From assembly GCA_017484285.1 (NCBI GenBank), contig JAFUTH010000015.1, positions 1 through 64,000 on the forward strand: 64,000 bases of DNA, given 5' to 3'. Below the pieces are notes generated by a model, which saw only the letters and a list, made by a program, of their open reading frames with translations, was not told the DNA's origin and did not search any database. Position 1 is the first letter of the stretch; every line of letters starts with the position of its first letter. This document shows, piece after piece, positions 26,427 to 34,794 of the stretch. Source of the stretch: Treponema sp. Its GTDB lineage: Bacteria > Spirochaetota > Spirochaetia > Treponematales > Treponemataceae. The position numbers and the translations under genes were made by a program.

Positions 26427-27182
26427 ATGAAGATACTCTGCGTCTCCGATCAGATAGACCCGCTCGTCTACAGCACACAGGCTAAAGAACGATTCTCAGA
26501 TATCGACCTCATTCTGTGCGCGGGAGATTTGCCGTCTGACTACATCGATTTCATCGTCTCAACGCTCAACCGCCAGACCTATTTTATCTTCGGAAATCAC
26601 AATCTCTCTGAATTCGGCTATTACCACAAGCAAAAAAAACACTCCGGCGCACATCCGACGTGGGGCGATTTGCAGCGGACAGAACTCGACATGCGCGGAA
26701 ATTTCGGTGCAATCTACGCGGGATTCAAGGCACTGCGCGACAAAACGATTCGAATTACGCTTCCGAACGGAAAAACGCGCCCGCTCTTGATTGCAGGTGC
26801 GTCAGGCTCAATCCGCTACAACAACGGCCTGAATCAGTACACGAATCGCCAGATGTTCATCAAACTCTTGGCGCTGCTCCCCGCGCTTATCATAAACCGT
26901 ATCCGCTACGGAACATACCTCGACATCTTTTTGACGCACGCGTCTCCGCGCCATATTCACGACAAGGAAGACCCCTGCCACAGAGGGTTTGACTGTTTCA
27001 ATTGGTTCATCCACCATTTTCAGCCAACTTTTTTGGTACACGGTCATATTCACCTCTACGACATGAATTCGCCGCGGGTCACGCAGGTTGGAAAAACAAC
27101 CGTCGTCAATGCATACAGCCACACGATTTTAGAGCTCAACGAGGCAAGTGGACGCTCCGTACAGACAGAGGAAACAGAATGA
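26427..27182 (+). CDS. Calcineurin-like metallophosphoesterase
   Basis: 251 residues with the metallophosphoesterase ligand set: CVSDQIDPL (first Asp), CAGDLPSDYI, FGNHNLSE, THASPRHIHD and VHGHIHLY. Enzymes of this fold hydrolyse phosphomono- or diesters, including cyclic nucleotides and diadenosine compounds. The substrate cannot be told. The first motif is DxI/DP instead of the usual DxH, so one metal ligand may differ. It overlaps the next gene by ATGA and lies 9 bp after the TPR gene, so the three genes are likely cotranscribed. Confidence 0.85.
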   Translation: MKILCVSDQIDPLVYSTQAKERFSDIDLILCAGDLPSDYIDFIVSTLNRQTYFIFGNHNLSEFGYYHKQKKHSGAHPTWGDLQRTELDMRGNFGAIYAGFKALRDKTIRITLPNGKTRPLLIAGASGSIRYNNGLNQYTNRQMFIKLLALLPALIINRIRYGTYLDIFLTHASPRHIHDKEDPCHRGFDCFNWFIHHFQPTFLVHGHIHLYDMNSPRVTQVGKTTVVNAYSHTILELNEASGRSVQTEETE

Positions 27183-28105
27183 GCGATTATATTCTTACGA
27201 CCGCCGAAACAGACGAAGACTTCTCACGGGCACGACACAAAGCACTCTTCAACGAAGTGCAGCATTTCCTAAATCCCGATGAAGCGACGCTCATCTCGTT
27301 CTCGGACATCAAAAAACTCCTCAAGCCGGAAAACGAAGTCTACAAAGGAATGCAGACCATTCCCGTAAAACTGATTGTCGGAAGCGAAGGACGGTACAAA
27401 GACTTCGACAACCGATTTTTTCCGAAAAGCATGCACTTGAAAACCCGCTGGGAGCACATCGACATGGCGCACATCAACGACATCGCGCTCCCCCCTATCT
27501 CGCTCTATGAGCTGGGCGGCGTGTATTTCGTGCGCGACGGAAATCACCGCGTTTCAGTGGCAAAGGCAAAGGGCATTGAATTTCTTGACGCTGAGGTCGT
27601 GAGTTTGCAGAGCGAAATCAAGCTCAAGCCGGGTGACTCGCTCAAAAAAATGACACGGCAGGTCATCAATTATGAAAAGCGCGTGTTCTACGGCGAGACG
27701 GGCTTCGGCGACGTAACAGACTTTTGGAATCTTGATTTTTCAGTGCCTGGCCAGTACGACGTGATTTACAATCATATTCTCACGCACAAATACTACATCA
27801 ACATGAATAAGAGCGACGAAATCGGCATGGACAAAGCGATGCTTTCGTGGCTCACGACGGTGTATTTTCCGGTCATCACAATCATCAACAAATACCACAT
27901 CATGAATTATTTTCCGCATCGCACGAAAAGCGATCTCTACGTATGGATTATCAAATATTGGGATGAAATCAAGCAAAAATTCGGTAATGATTTTACGCTC
28001 GACGACATTGCAACGCCATTCCTCAAAACGTACGGCGAGACTCCGATTACCCGTTTTGTGCACGCCGTCAGGGGCTTTATCTTCAAGAAAAAAATGCGCC
28101 GATAG
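27179..28105 (+). CDS. ParB-like nucleotide-binding-domain protein, function unknown
   Basis: 308 residues from the ATG at 27179, which overlaps the previous stop (ATGA). Residues ~45-135 contain IPVKLIVGSEGRYKDFDNRF, PPISLYELGGVYFVRDGNHRVSVAKAKG and EFLDAEV. The DGNHRVxxAKxxG motif is that of ParB/sulfiredoxin-like domains. The remainder is an alpha-helical region with several aromatic segments (MNYFPHRTKSDLYVWIIKYWDEI) and a basic tail. No DNA-binding HTH is evident. Related proteins are often labelled transcriptional regulators without proof. Confidence 0.68.
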   Translation: MSDYILTTAETDEDFSRARHKALFNEVQHFLNPDEATLISFSDIKKLLKPENEVYKGMQTIPVKLIVGSEGRYKDFDNRFFPKSMHLKTRWEHIDMAHINDIALPPISLYELGGVYFVRDGNHRVSVAKAKGIEFLDAEVVSLQSEIKLKPGDSLKKMTRQVINYEKRVFYGETGFGDVTDFWNLDFSVPGQYDVIYNHILTHKYYINMNKSDEIGMDKAMLSWLTTVYFPVITIINKYHIMNYFPHRTKSDLYVWIIKYWDEIKQKFGNDFTLDDIATPFLKTYGETPITRFVHAVRGFIFKKKMRR

Positions 28106-28127
28106 CACTCGATTGCAAGTTGGCGCA

Positions 28128-30140
28128 TCAAAAAGCGCGCTCTTTTTTTTGTGAGCGGCGTTTTTTGGGAACGATAATCGAAAAATTGATGGTCTTCTCG
28201 ATTTCCATGCCTGGGAGCAGTTCGACATTCCAGCACAATGAATTGACGAAGGCTGTTCCCGCTACTTTCGGCGTTTCGCTCAACGAGCCGGGGCGGCGGA
28301 ACACGAGCGGCATGCAGACCAAGTCACACTCCTCGTTCGGCTCGTAAACAAATGAAATGTCGTTTGACGTATCGGTGATTTGAATGAAAGAGATTTTTTT
28401 GACGAAGCGCGTCGATTCTGCGGCGTCGATTACGTTTTTCTCATTGTTTGAGATGACTTCGACCGTGTAGGAATTTGCCCGCACCGACGAAAAATCAGTC
28501 TGGGCAAAGTTTGACTCAACGACAAAGTTGCCTTTGAGGTCGAACGGGGCTTCATTTTTGAGAATGTACTGAATCATGAATCCGTTCGACGTCGCGATGA
28601 TTTTTTTTCGGAGAGAGACGGCAAGATGCATATTCGAAAAGAGCCCGCTTCCTCCGAGCAGGATTTCATGCCGATGGCTGTCAAATTCAAGCTGCTTGAA
28701 CAGCACTTGGGAGAAAATTCCCGTGCCCGTCGGCGTACCGCGCCGATAATCGGAAAACTCCTCGAGCGTGAACAGATGATCGACAAAGAATCCGCGCGAA
28801 TACTTGTCCTCAACCTTGTCAAACAATTTGATTCGACGCGGAGCGTCTGCATAGTTTCCGGTATTGTGCATGACGTTCAGCTCTGCAATGTGCGCCCCCC
28901 GCAACGAAATGCAGGAATTGTGCTGTTTCATTGCGCAGATATATTCGCTGAAGCCGTCTCCATTGTAATCATAACTCGTGACTGTCTCTTTAAAATCACC
29001 GTTCTGGGCTTCGCGGATGAGTTTTTCGGCTTCGGTCAAATTCCGGTACGCGTACTGTCGGACCGCATTGTTCGCAAAAACGCCATCCGGATCGCACACA
29101 TATGCCTCGCCACTCTGTCCAATCCACAATTTTTCGCGGGCAATCTTTTTTCGCGCTTTGTCGCCCTTGCACTGGTTTATGAGCATCGAGATGTAGAGCA
29201 TGCGGTTGTACAACGCCTTGTTCTGCGGATACGTGAGGAGAAAATCGAGAATCGTCGTTGAGGTGGTCGAGTTTCCCGCATATTCCTCATAGGGGCGCTT
29301 TGCCCACTTTGCGACATCTGCCTGCATTCCCGTCGGAATGTACGAGGGGATCTTGAGCTCCGCGCGGTGCAAATATTCGGAGGGAAGCGAAATTTTGATT
29401 GAATCGGCGTAGTTTTCTTGCGCAGAGACAAACATCTTCTCGAGCCAGCCCGAATTGTACAGTTTTTCAAAATGAGCCTCATCGATTTTGATAGTGACGA
29501 CACGCTCATTGGTGAGCAGATTGTAGTCATCGTCCTTCGTGAGGTAATTCACCGTATCAAAGAGGTTGCGCAGATATTCCCGCGGCTGGACGAGCGGATT
29601 GGGGATAAACTCCCGGCTCACTCCAAGCACGCTGAGCGACTTGCCCTGCTCCGACACGATAAGCGGAAGATAGCACTGACGCTCTTTGGGAATGAGTGAA
29701 TTGTCAAGAAAAACGTATTCCATGCCGCACGATTGCAGACTCGGAATCAAATTGTTGTCCCATATGGAATAAAACAGCGGCATTCCGCGCGGGCGTTTTC
29801 CGACGGCAGAACGAATTTCGCTCGTCATCAGCTCAATCTGACCGCTTTTGTCCTGTGGCAAGAGCAGCGGAAAAATAGGATTGTAGTAGCCGCCGCCCAA
29901 GATTTCGGCTTGTTTTCGGCTTGAGAGTTTTGAAAGCAACTGCGTGAATTCGGGATGCTCCCGATCAATCCAAGAAAACAACGGTCCTGAGAATGAAACG
30001 GCACATTTGTTTTTTGGCTGCCCATAGATAAATGAAACGATGTTCTTGTACACACGCTGATACCGCTCCTCAAAATCTGCGGTGCGTGAGAGAATGGAAG
30101 ACCGGGCTGTCACATAAAAACAAATGGTAAGGACATTCAT
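28128..30140 (-). CDS. GH57/4-alpha-glucanotransferase-like protein, probably catalytically inactive
   Basis: 670 residues with the GH57 layout of bacterial and archaeal 4-alpha-glucanotransferases: AVSFSGPLFSWIDREHPEF, AEILGGGYYNPIFPLLLPQDKSGQI, then the region that normally holds the catalytic nucleophile (WLTERVWEPEL), here LFYSIWDNNL with no Glu. The N-terminal HNHQP motif is also gone (CFYVTARSSI). A residue matching the acid Asp may remain in IKIDEAHFEKLYNSGWLEKM. The C-terminal half resembles the beta-sandwich DUF1925/1926 domains. The sheet scaffold is thus kept while active-site residues are lost. It lies 3 bp after the RnfB-like gene and ends the rnf-like operon. A carbohydrate-binding or structural role is possible. 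Confidence 0.75.
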   Translation of the reverse strand: MNVLTICFYVTARSSILSRTADFEERYQRVYKNIVSFIYGQPKNKCAVSFSGPLFSWIDREHPEFTQLLSKLSSRKQAEILGGGYYNPIFPLLLPQDKSGQIELMTSEIRSAVGKRPRGMPLFYSIWDNNLIPSLQSCGMEYVFLDNSLIPKERQCYLPLIVSEQGKSLSVLGVSREFIPNPLVQPREYLRNLFDTVNYLTKDDDYNLLTNERVVTIKIDEAHFEKLYNSGWLEKMFVSAQENYADSIKISLPSEYLHRAELKIPSYIPTGMQADVAKWAKRPYEEYAGNSTTSTTILDFLLTYPQNKALYNRMLYISMLINQCKGDKARKKIAREKLWIGQSGEAYVCDPDGVFANNAVRQYAYRNLTEAEKLIREAQNGDFKETVTSYDYNGDGFSEYICAMKQHNSCISLRGAHIAELNVMHNTGNYADAPRRIKLFDKVEDKYSRGFFVDHLFTLEEFSDYRRGTPTGTGIFSQVLFKQLEFDSHRHEILLGGSGLFSNMHLAVSLRKKIIATSNGFMIQYILKNEAPFDLKGNFVVESNFAQTDFSSVRANSYTVEVISNNEKNVIDAAESTRFVKKISFIQITDTSNDISFVYEPNEECDLVCMPLVFRRPGSLSETPKVAGTAFVNSLCWNVELLPGMEIEKTINFSIIVPKKRRSQKKERAF

Positions 30141-30143
30141 ACA

Positions 30144-30692
30144 CTAGCGACCCTTCACCTGTTTGAGAAGTGTATACCATGCATACCAAAATTTAAAGCA
30201 TTTTTCCGTCGGTTTCGTGTTATTTTCTTCGGTACGCGGCGCGAGCGAAATCAAGTGCACGGGGCACGATGAAAGACAGTCTCCGCAGCCATCGCACAGG
30301 TTTGAGACAACAGCCTTCCCCTGCTGAATCGAAATCGCTTTCTGCGGACACTGTTCGATACAATCACCGAAGCCGATACAGATATTCGGATTCGCATATT
30401 CCGAAGAATAGATGCTGTGGAAGAGCCGGCAGTTTTTCTCACCCTTATAGAGCAGCCGTTTTTCAGCGGAAGCGGCATCAGCATCATCAGACGCAATCAC
30501 GGCGATTTTTGACACATCAGGCTTCGAGAGCGGAAAATCCTTTGTATCGGCAAACTGGAGCTCCGTCGCGAGCGAGTCATTTATACCCTCATAGCGAAGC
30601 TTGAGTGCCGGGATAAAAAAACAGAACAGATAGAAAATCGCGAGCGTAATGATGAGCAGCATCAAAAAAAGCAAAACGAGCGAGAGAATCAC
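30144..30692 (-). CDS. rnfB: RnfB-like ferredoxin subunit, reduced
   Basis: 182 residues. An N-terminal membrane helix (about 3-28) is followed by a short region and two ferredoxin-type motifs. The second (CDGCGDCLSSCP) is complete. The first (CIGFGDCIEQCP) resembles the RnfB GCxGxGxCxxxCP form but lacks the extra upstream Cys, leaving three ligands. The N-terminal LPGxxCGxCGxxGC cluster domain of typical RnfB (about 260-330 residues) is absent. In canonical Rnf this subunit takes electrons from ferredoxin. Start overlaps the RnfA-like stop (ATGA). Subunit identity comes from motif pattern and operon position. Confidence 0.75.
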   Translation of the reverse strand: MILSLVLLFLMLLIITLAIFYLFCFFIPALKLRYEGINDSLATELQFADTKDFPLSKPDVSKIAVIASDDADAASAEKRLLYKGEKNCRLFHSIYSSEYANPNICIGFGDCIEQCPQKAISIQQGKAVVSNLCDGCGDCLSSCPVHLISLAPRTEENNTKPTEKCFKFWYAWYTLLKQVKGR

Positions 30693-31255
30693 TGTGCGCC
30701 TCCCCCAAGATACAGATTAAACCACGAAATATTAAAGCCACAGATTGCCGTCATGATGATTGCAAGGCAGAGCAAGAGCACGCAGTACGTTTTGATTCCT
30801 GATTCAGTTGAATAGAAACTGACCCGTTCCCGCACGCAGTGAAACAAAACCACCATGCAATAAAACGAGAGAATACTCACGCACGAAATAACGACCGCAT
30901 ACCCGATGCCGATGCCTTCATTGAGGCCGAGGAACACGGCAAGCAGCGGAATTGAAAACTCAGCGGGAGACTGACGCACGCCGATTCCGACGAAAATCTC
31001 AATAAGACTTGTAAAGAGGATAAACACGAGCGTCGCAATGAACGGAAACAACTCGCACAGATGCACAGGAACGAGCAACCAACTCAAAAGCAGGTAGCTG
31101 ACCGCCGTCGTCGCGCTCGCAGAGAGCAAAGCCTTAATGCAGGCAAGCAGTGCCGATGAGAACGCCGTGCGGTACGAAATCGATTTGTTTATGCCGATAC
31201 CGTAAAACAGCACGGCTGAGGCGGAAATAATATAATAGGCTAACGTGGCAATCAT
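30689..31255 (-). CDS. rnfA: RnfA/NqrE-like membrane subunit without cluster cysteines
   Basis: 188 residues, six predicted membrane helices, normal RnfA size. The segment PFIATLVFILFTSLIEIFVG matches the RnfA core (LRTLVFILVIAALVQ). In canonical RnfA, cysteines in FLGxCPFLG and TTNCAVLG bind an intramembrane [2Fe-2S] cluster together with RnfE. Here the corresponding places read YGIGINKSI and LGLNEGIGIG, so both cysteines are missing. Fifth of the rnf genes, 16 bp after the RnfE-like stop and overlapping the RnfB-like start. Confidence 0.75.
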   Translation of the reverse strand: MIATLAYYIISASAVLFYGIGINKSISYRTAFSSALLACIKALLSASATTAVSYLLLSWLLVPVHLCELFPFIATLVFILFTSLIEIFVGIGVRQSPAEFSIPLLAVFLGLNEGIGIGYAVVISCVSILSFYCMVVLFHCVRERVSFYSTESGIKTYCVLLLCLAIIMTAICGFNISWFNLYLGGGAQ

Positions 31256-31271
31256 ACGCTCTTATGCTCCA

Positions 31272-31889
31272 TCAGTCAAAAACGACGTTTGATAAAATCT
31301 TGAATTTTTTAAGGACGAAAATGTACAGGGCAAGCAGAACCGAAATCAGCACGAGGCTTCCCGGAATTGTCGCCAGAAACACGCTCGCACTCGCGCTCTC
31401 AAGATTGTACGGAAGATGCAGGACGATAATCTGCTTCCAACCGGGCAGCGTAATCGTTCCATAGCCAACGACATCGCGAAAAAACACGAAGAGCAGCAAG
31501 AAAATCGTCATGAACGCGCTCTTTATCATATTTGAGGCGAGATGCTTTTTCAGCCCTTTTTTGTAATCGAGGAAGAAAAAATCGATGACGACCGCAACGA
31601 GCGTCGGCAAAAAAATGCAGTATCCGAGCGTGAGCGCGGCAATCGGGCAGATGATAATCAAAATCTGCTTGTAGAAAATGCTGAGCCCCACAATCGTAAG
31701 CGCGAGAATCGCATTGCGCATTTCAGCGAGCTGCATGTGGTGAATCGCGTGGAACAAAAGCGTAATCGTCGCCATCTGGATATTGAACAGAATCATCAAG
31801 AGAAGCCCGTACACGAACCGTCCCGGCACGGGAATCAAAAACGCGAGGCTTGCCGCGATGTAAAAATAGATTTTATTGCTGTCTTTCAT
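31272..31889 (-). CDS. rnfE: RnfE/NqrD-like membrane subunit
   Basis: 205 residues from the ATG at 31889, chosen because GAGG lies 5 nt upstream and the longer frame to 31919 runs into the preceding gene. It has about six membrane helices. The region with ILIIICPIAALTLGYCIFLPTL fits the second half of RnfE (IFIPLIVVNCIILG), keeping one cysteine (GYC). The first-half LGLCPxLA motif is replaced (LAFLIPVPG). So at most one of the two usual cluster cysteines remains. Assigned as RnfE by position between the RnfG- and RnfA-like genes and by topology. Confidence 0.7.
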   Translation of the reverse strand: MKDSNKIYFYIAASLAFLIPVPGRFVYGLLLMILFNIQMATITLLFHAIHHMQLAEMRNAILALTIVGLSIFYKQILIIICPIAALTLGYCIFLPTLVAVVIDFFFLDYKKGLKKHLASNMIKSAFMTIFLLLFVFFRDVVGYGTITLPGWKQIIVLHLPYNLESASASVFLATIPGSLVLISVLLALYIFVLKKFKILSNVVFD

Positions 31890-31896
31890 ACAAACC

Positions 31897-32385
31897 TCAC
31901 CGTTTCTCTGTTTTATCAAGGATTTTCGGTATCATGTGCTCCCAGTAATTCATGACACCGCTTGAAAGCGATAACTGTATCGTCGTTCCCGCTTTTCCCA
32001 AGTCAGATGCATAGCCGGCAAACGTCACGCCTTTTTTTTCGTTGTAGATAAAGACAGCCGGAACCGGGCCGAGAATTGACGGAACGCGCACGATGACACC
32101 GTAATATTTCTCAGTCTGATTCCCGTCTTTTTTGAGCAGCGAATAGACAGCCGAGCTTGTTGAAATGTTTGCATTGAGCTCAAGATACTTTCCGACGGAA
32201 AACGAGCCGTGCGAATAGTCATCGAGGACGACCTGCATTTCCTGCGCAAGAGCCGTCTTCCATGAATTGCGGGAGACGAGCGTCATCGTAACGAGAATCG
32301 CGGTTATACCAAAAATGATTCCAAAAAACGTGGCGAAGATGATGAGATATTTTTTTACTTCGGGCTTCAGCTGGAAATTACGCAT
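31897..32385 (-). CDS. rnfG: RnfG-like FMN-binding-domain subunit, flavinylation Thr missing
   Basis: 162 residues, shorter than typical RnfG (about 190-220). There is one membrane anchor (about 13-35, IIFATFFGIIFGITAILVTM), then an extracytoplasmic domain with GVIVRVPSILGPVPAVFIYNEKKGVTFAGY, similar to the FMN_bind fold (GYxGxI...). The site of covalent FMN, usually SGAT, reads SSGVMNYW here, so the Thr is absent. Overlaps the RnfD-like gene by 8 bp. Position and fold support the assignment; flavin attachment is doubtful. Confidence 0.7.
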   Translation of the reverse strand: MRNFQLKPEVKKYLIIFATFFGIIFGITAILVTMTLVSRNSWKTALAQEMQVVLDDYSHGSFSVGKYLELNANISTSSAVYSLLKKDGNQTEKYYGVIVRVPSILGPVPAVFIYNEKKGVTFAGYASDLGKAGTTIQLSLSSGVMNYWEHMIPKILDKTEKR

Positions 32386-33475
32386 TCGTTCCCTCCCGCA
32401 CCGACGCTACATTTTCGGCAAGCACCGAATCCGTGAACTTCTGCGAGATATGATTCTCGAAGCTCTGTATAAGGAGCGAGACGATGTTTGAAATCAAAAT
32501 CGTAAACGCGAATCCAGCCGGCGACATACCCGCGCCCATGATGAAAAACGCGAGGATTCCCGCAAAAATGCCATAGAAATACTTGCCGCGGTTCGTAAAC
32601 GGCGTTGTGCCGTGCCAATGGAGCAAAAAGAACGTGCAGAAGAGTGTTCCGCTCGACAAAAGCGCGAGGAGCACGTCTCCCTGAAAAAGCGGTCCGCCGT
32701 AGAAAATCGGCGCGCAAAAGCGAACCAAGAGCAGATATACAGCGATGAACGAAAGTGGAATAATCGGATTGAGCATGTCCATTCCCAAAAGGACAATCGA
32801 CGAGAGAATCGTGAGCAGGTTGAACCGGAATGCCGGAATCGACGAATGAGAATCCCAAAAGAGCGAGACGTACCCGTCTGGAATCGAGACACCGAGCAAG
32901 CTGAACACTTTTTTGTTCAAAAACGAGGTGACGCCTACATCAAAGCTCTCCACAGGGAAGGTGCCGTTCTGAATGAGCAGGAGTGCCGGATTTCGTGACT
33001 GCAATTCAGTCATCGTCAGCGAGATTTCGGGAAAGAATTTCATGCCAATAATCCAGCAGATAGCGACGACAACGGCGATTGGATTTATCCAGGAATTGGC
33101 AAATCCGCCGAGAATACGGCTGTTGATGTACAGTACCCAGAATGTGATGAAAAAGACCGCAAACGGAGGAAAACTCGCGGGCAACAGGAGCGCAATCAGA
33201 ATACCGCGAATCATGCCGCTCACCCAAACGAACGGATTCTGCCAGCGTTTTTCAGCCTTTTCAACGAGGTGATTTCCCAAGAATTCCGCGAGCAAGGCGG
33301 CGCAGAGTGCGACAAGGACAAGCACGAGCGACGAATAGCTTTTCGTCAGAAAAAGCATGAGCACTTGCAGCAGCAGCAAGCCGAATATAACATACGACTC
33401 GGTTCTGACCGATGGGCGCAGATAAGAAAAAGGACTCAAGAAAACAGATGCATACAGCCGTTGTTTTGATTTCAT
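32378..33475 (-). CDS. rnfD: RnfD/NqrB-like membrane subunit
   Basis: 365 residues with nine or ten membrane helices. Family features are SPFSYLRPSVRTESYVIFGLLLLQ, FANSWINPIAVVVAICWI and the loop HGTTPFTNRGKYFYGIFAGI. The flavinylation motif of RnfD (SGATPL) appears degenerate as DVGVTSFL, keeping a Thr but not the Ser-Gly-Ala context. In canonical complexes this subunit carries covalent FMN and helps couple electron flow to Na+ or H+ transport. Start overlaps the RnfC-like stop by ATGA. Confidence 0.8.
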   Translation of the reverse strand: MKSKQRLYASVFLSPFSYLRPSVRTESYVIFGLLLLQVLMLFLTKSYSSLVLVLVALCAALLAEFLGNHLVEKAEKRWQNPFVWVSGMIRGILIALLLPASFPPFAVFFITFWVLYINSRILGGFANSWINPIAVVVAICWIIGMKFFPEISLTMTELQSRNPALLLIQNGTFPVESFDVGVTSFLNKKVFSLLGVSIPDGYVSLFWDSHSSIPAFRFNLLTILSSIVLLGMDMLNPIIPLSFIAVYLLLVRFCAPIFYGGPLFQGDVLLALLSSGTLFCTFFLLHWHGTTPFTNRGKYFYGIFAGILAFFIMGAGMSPAGFAFTILISNIVSLLIQSFENHISQKFTDSVLAENVASVREGTNA

Positions 33476-34794
33476 TCGTTCGTATCCTCAGTTTTTGCGT
33501 ATTTTAAGAGCGATATAGTCTGTCTGAGCGGAATGCGCGACGGACATACGGAATTGCACAAGCCGCATTCGATGCACAAAATTGCAGAGTCAGCGATTGT
33601 CGTTCCGCTCAGCACAGAGCCTTCATACTCAGGGAGATGGGCGATTCGATATAAATTTCCCGGCCACAGGCCAACCGGACAGATTTTCCGGCAGTTTCCG
33701 CAGCGAACGCAGGATTCGGTGCGCTGCATTTTCACCTGCGAAACAGGAACAAATTCGACCGACTTGACCGTGCTTGAAATCGGGATGTCGAGACTGCTGA
33801 CCGCTGTGCCAGACAGGATACCGTTTATGACAATTTTTGAGAGCGTGCGCTTGAATCCGCCGCATTGCTCTACCAGAGATTTGAGCGGCGTTCCAATTTT
33901 TACGTTCATGACGGCAGCGGCATTGAGACATTCTCCCGTCACATGCACAAATGTTCGCAAGACAGGCATATCGAGCGCAACCGCATTGTAAACGTTGAGC
34001 GCGGTCGTGGCATCGATGAACAAATCATTTTTCCCGAGGTGCGCGAATTCACTACCCGAATGCGTTTTTCTGACCGCGGACACGATATCGTGCATCGTTC
34101 CCGCAGGATATTTTTTCGTCTCCATCGGCTGCAAGACGAGCGCGACGTCTTTCGGAACGTATGAGCTGAGATGCGCATCGTCGGAAAAGAGCGCGCTGTC
34201 AGATGCCGCATACGCAATGATTACCGATGACGCACCAACGGCGCGCGCCATGATGGCAGCCCCGGTAAGCACATCGCGCAGGTATGTCTGAGCGACAAAC
34301 TGCTCCGTCACCCGGCTCGGATCGTCATCAAAAAGCCGAACGACGACGGAATGAGCTTTTTTCGCACGGAAATGCTGCATCTGCGCATACAATGGCACAG
34401 GGTGCAAAAACGTATTTATAACGCCCGCTTCTTTTATCGCATAGGCGAGCGTCTGCCCTTCAAAATTCTGCCAGTTCTGGACAAACTGCTTTTTTCCGAG
34501 ATACGAAAGCTGCCCCGAAAGCGACACCGCCGCCATCAAGCCCTGCTTTCCGTCAGGATACTGCGTCTGCTCGATTGCCGTTACGATTCCCGGAATTGAG
34601 GCATGCACGCATGAGTTGTCTGATTTTGCAATGACCTCCCCCTCTTTTACCGTATCACCTTCCTTTACGAGCACGACGAGCGATTTCACATCATGCTCGG
34701 CAAGCGGGATGAATGCCGTTTTCGGCAAAAAGGCATGGAGCGGAACGGAAAAGGTATTTTTATCGACAGAAACAAAATTAGATGCTGAGACCAT
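33472..34794 (-). CDS. rnfC: RnfC-like subunit without the NADH/FMN glycine loop
   Basis: 440 residues from the ATG at 34794 (GGAAG 8 nt upstream). A lipoyl-like N-terminal region (VLVKEGDTVKEGEVIAKSD) and a SLBB-like segment near residues 300-345 are followed by two complete ferredoxin motifs, CVRCGNCRKICP and CIECGLCNSVCP. In canonical RnfC a GxGGxGFPTxxK loop binds FMN and NADH. Here the matching part reads AGVINTFLHPVPLY, so NADH use is unlikely. First of the rnf-like genes and overlapping the upstream membrane-protein gene by 17 bp. Confidence 0.82.
   Translation of the reverse strand: MVSASNFVSVDKNTFSVPLHAFLPKTAFIPLAEHDVKSLVVLVKEGDTVKEGEVIAKSDNSCVHASIPGIVTAIEQTQYPDGKQGLMAAVSLSGQLSYLGKKQFVQNWQNFEGQTLAYAIKEAGVINTFLHPVPLYAQMQHFRAKKAHSVVVRLFDDDPSRVTEQFVAQTYLRDVLTGAAIMARAVGASSVIIAYAASDSALFSDDAHLSSYVPKDVALVLQPMETKKYPAGTMHDIVSAVRKTHSGSEFAHLGKNDLFIDATTALNVYNAVALDMPVLRTFVHVTGECLNAAAVMNVKIGTPLKSLVEQCGGFKRTLSKIVINGILSGTAVSSLDIPISSTVKSVEFVPVSQVKMQRTESCVRCGNCRKICPVGLWPGNLYRIAHLPEYEGSVLSGTTIADSAILCIECGLCNSVCPSRIPLRQTISLLKYAKTEDTNE

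Noticed and set aside
28094-28150. Possible terminator ATGCGCC...GGCGCAT between convergent genes
   Set aside because: The stem is only 7 bp with a 21-nt loop, and the T-run belongs to coding sequence of the GH57-like gene. Too weak to list.
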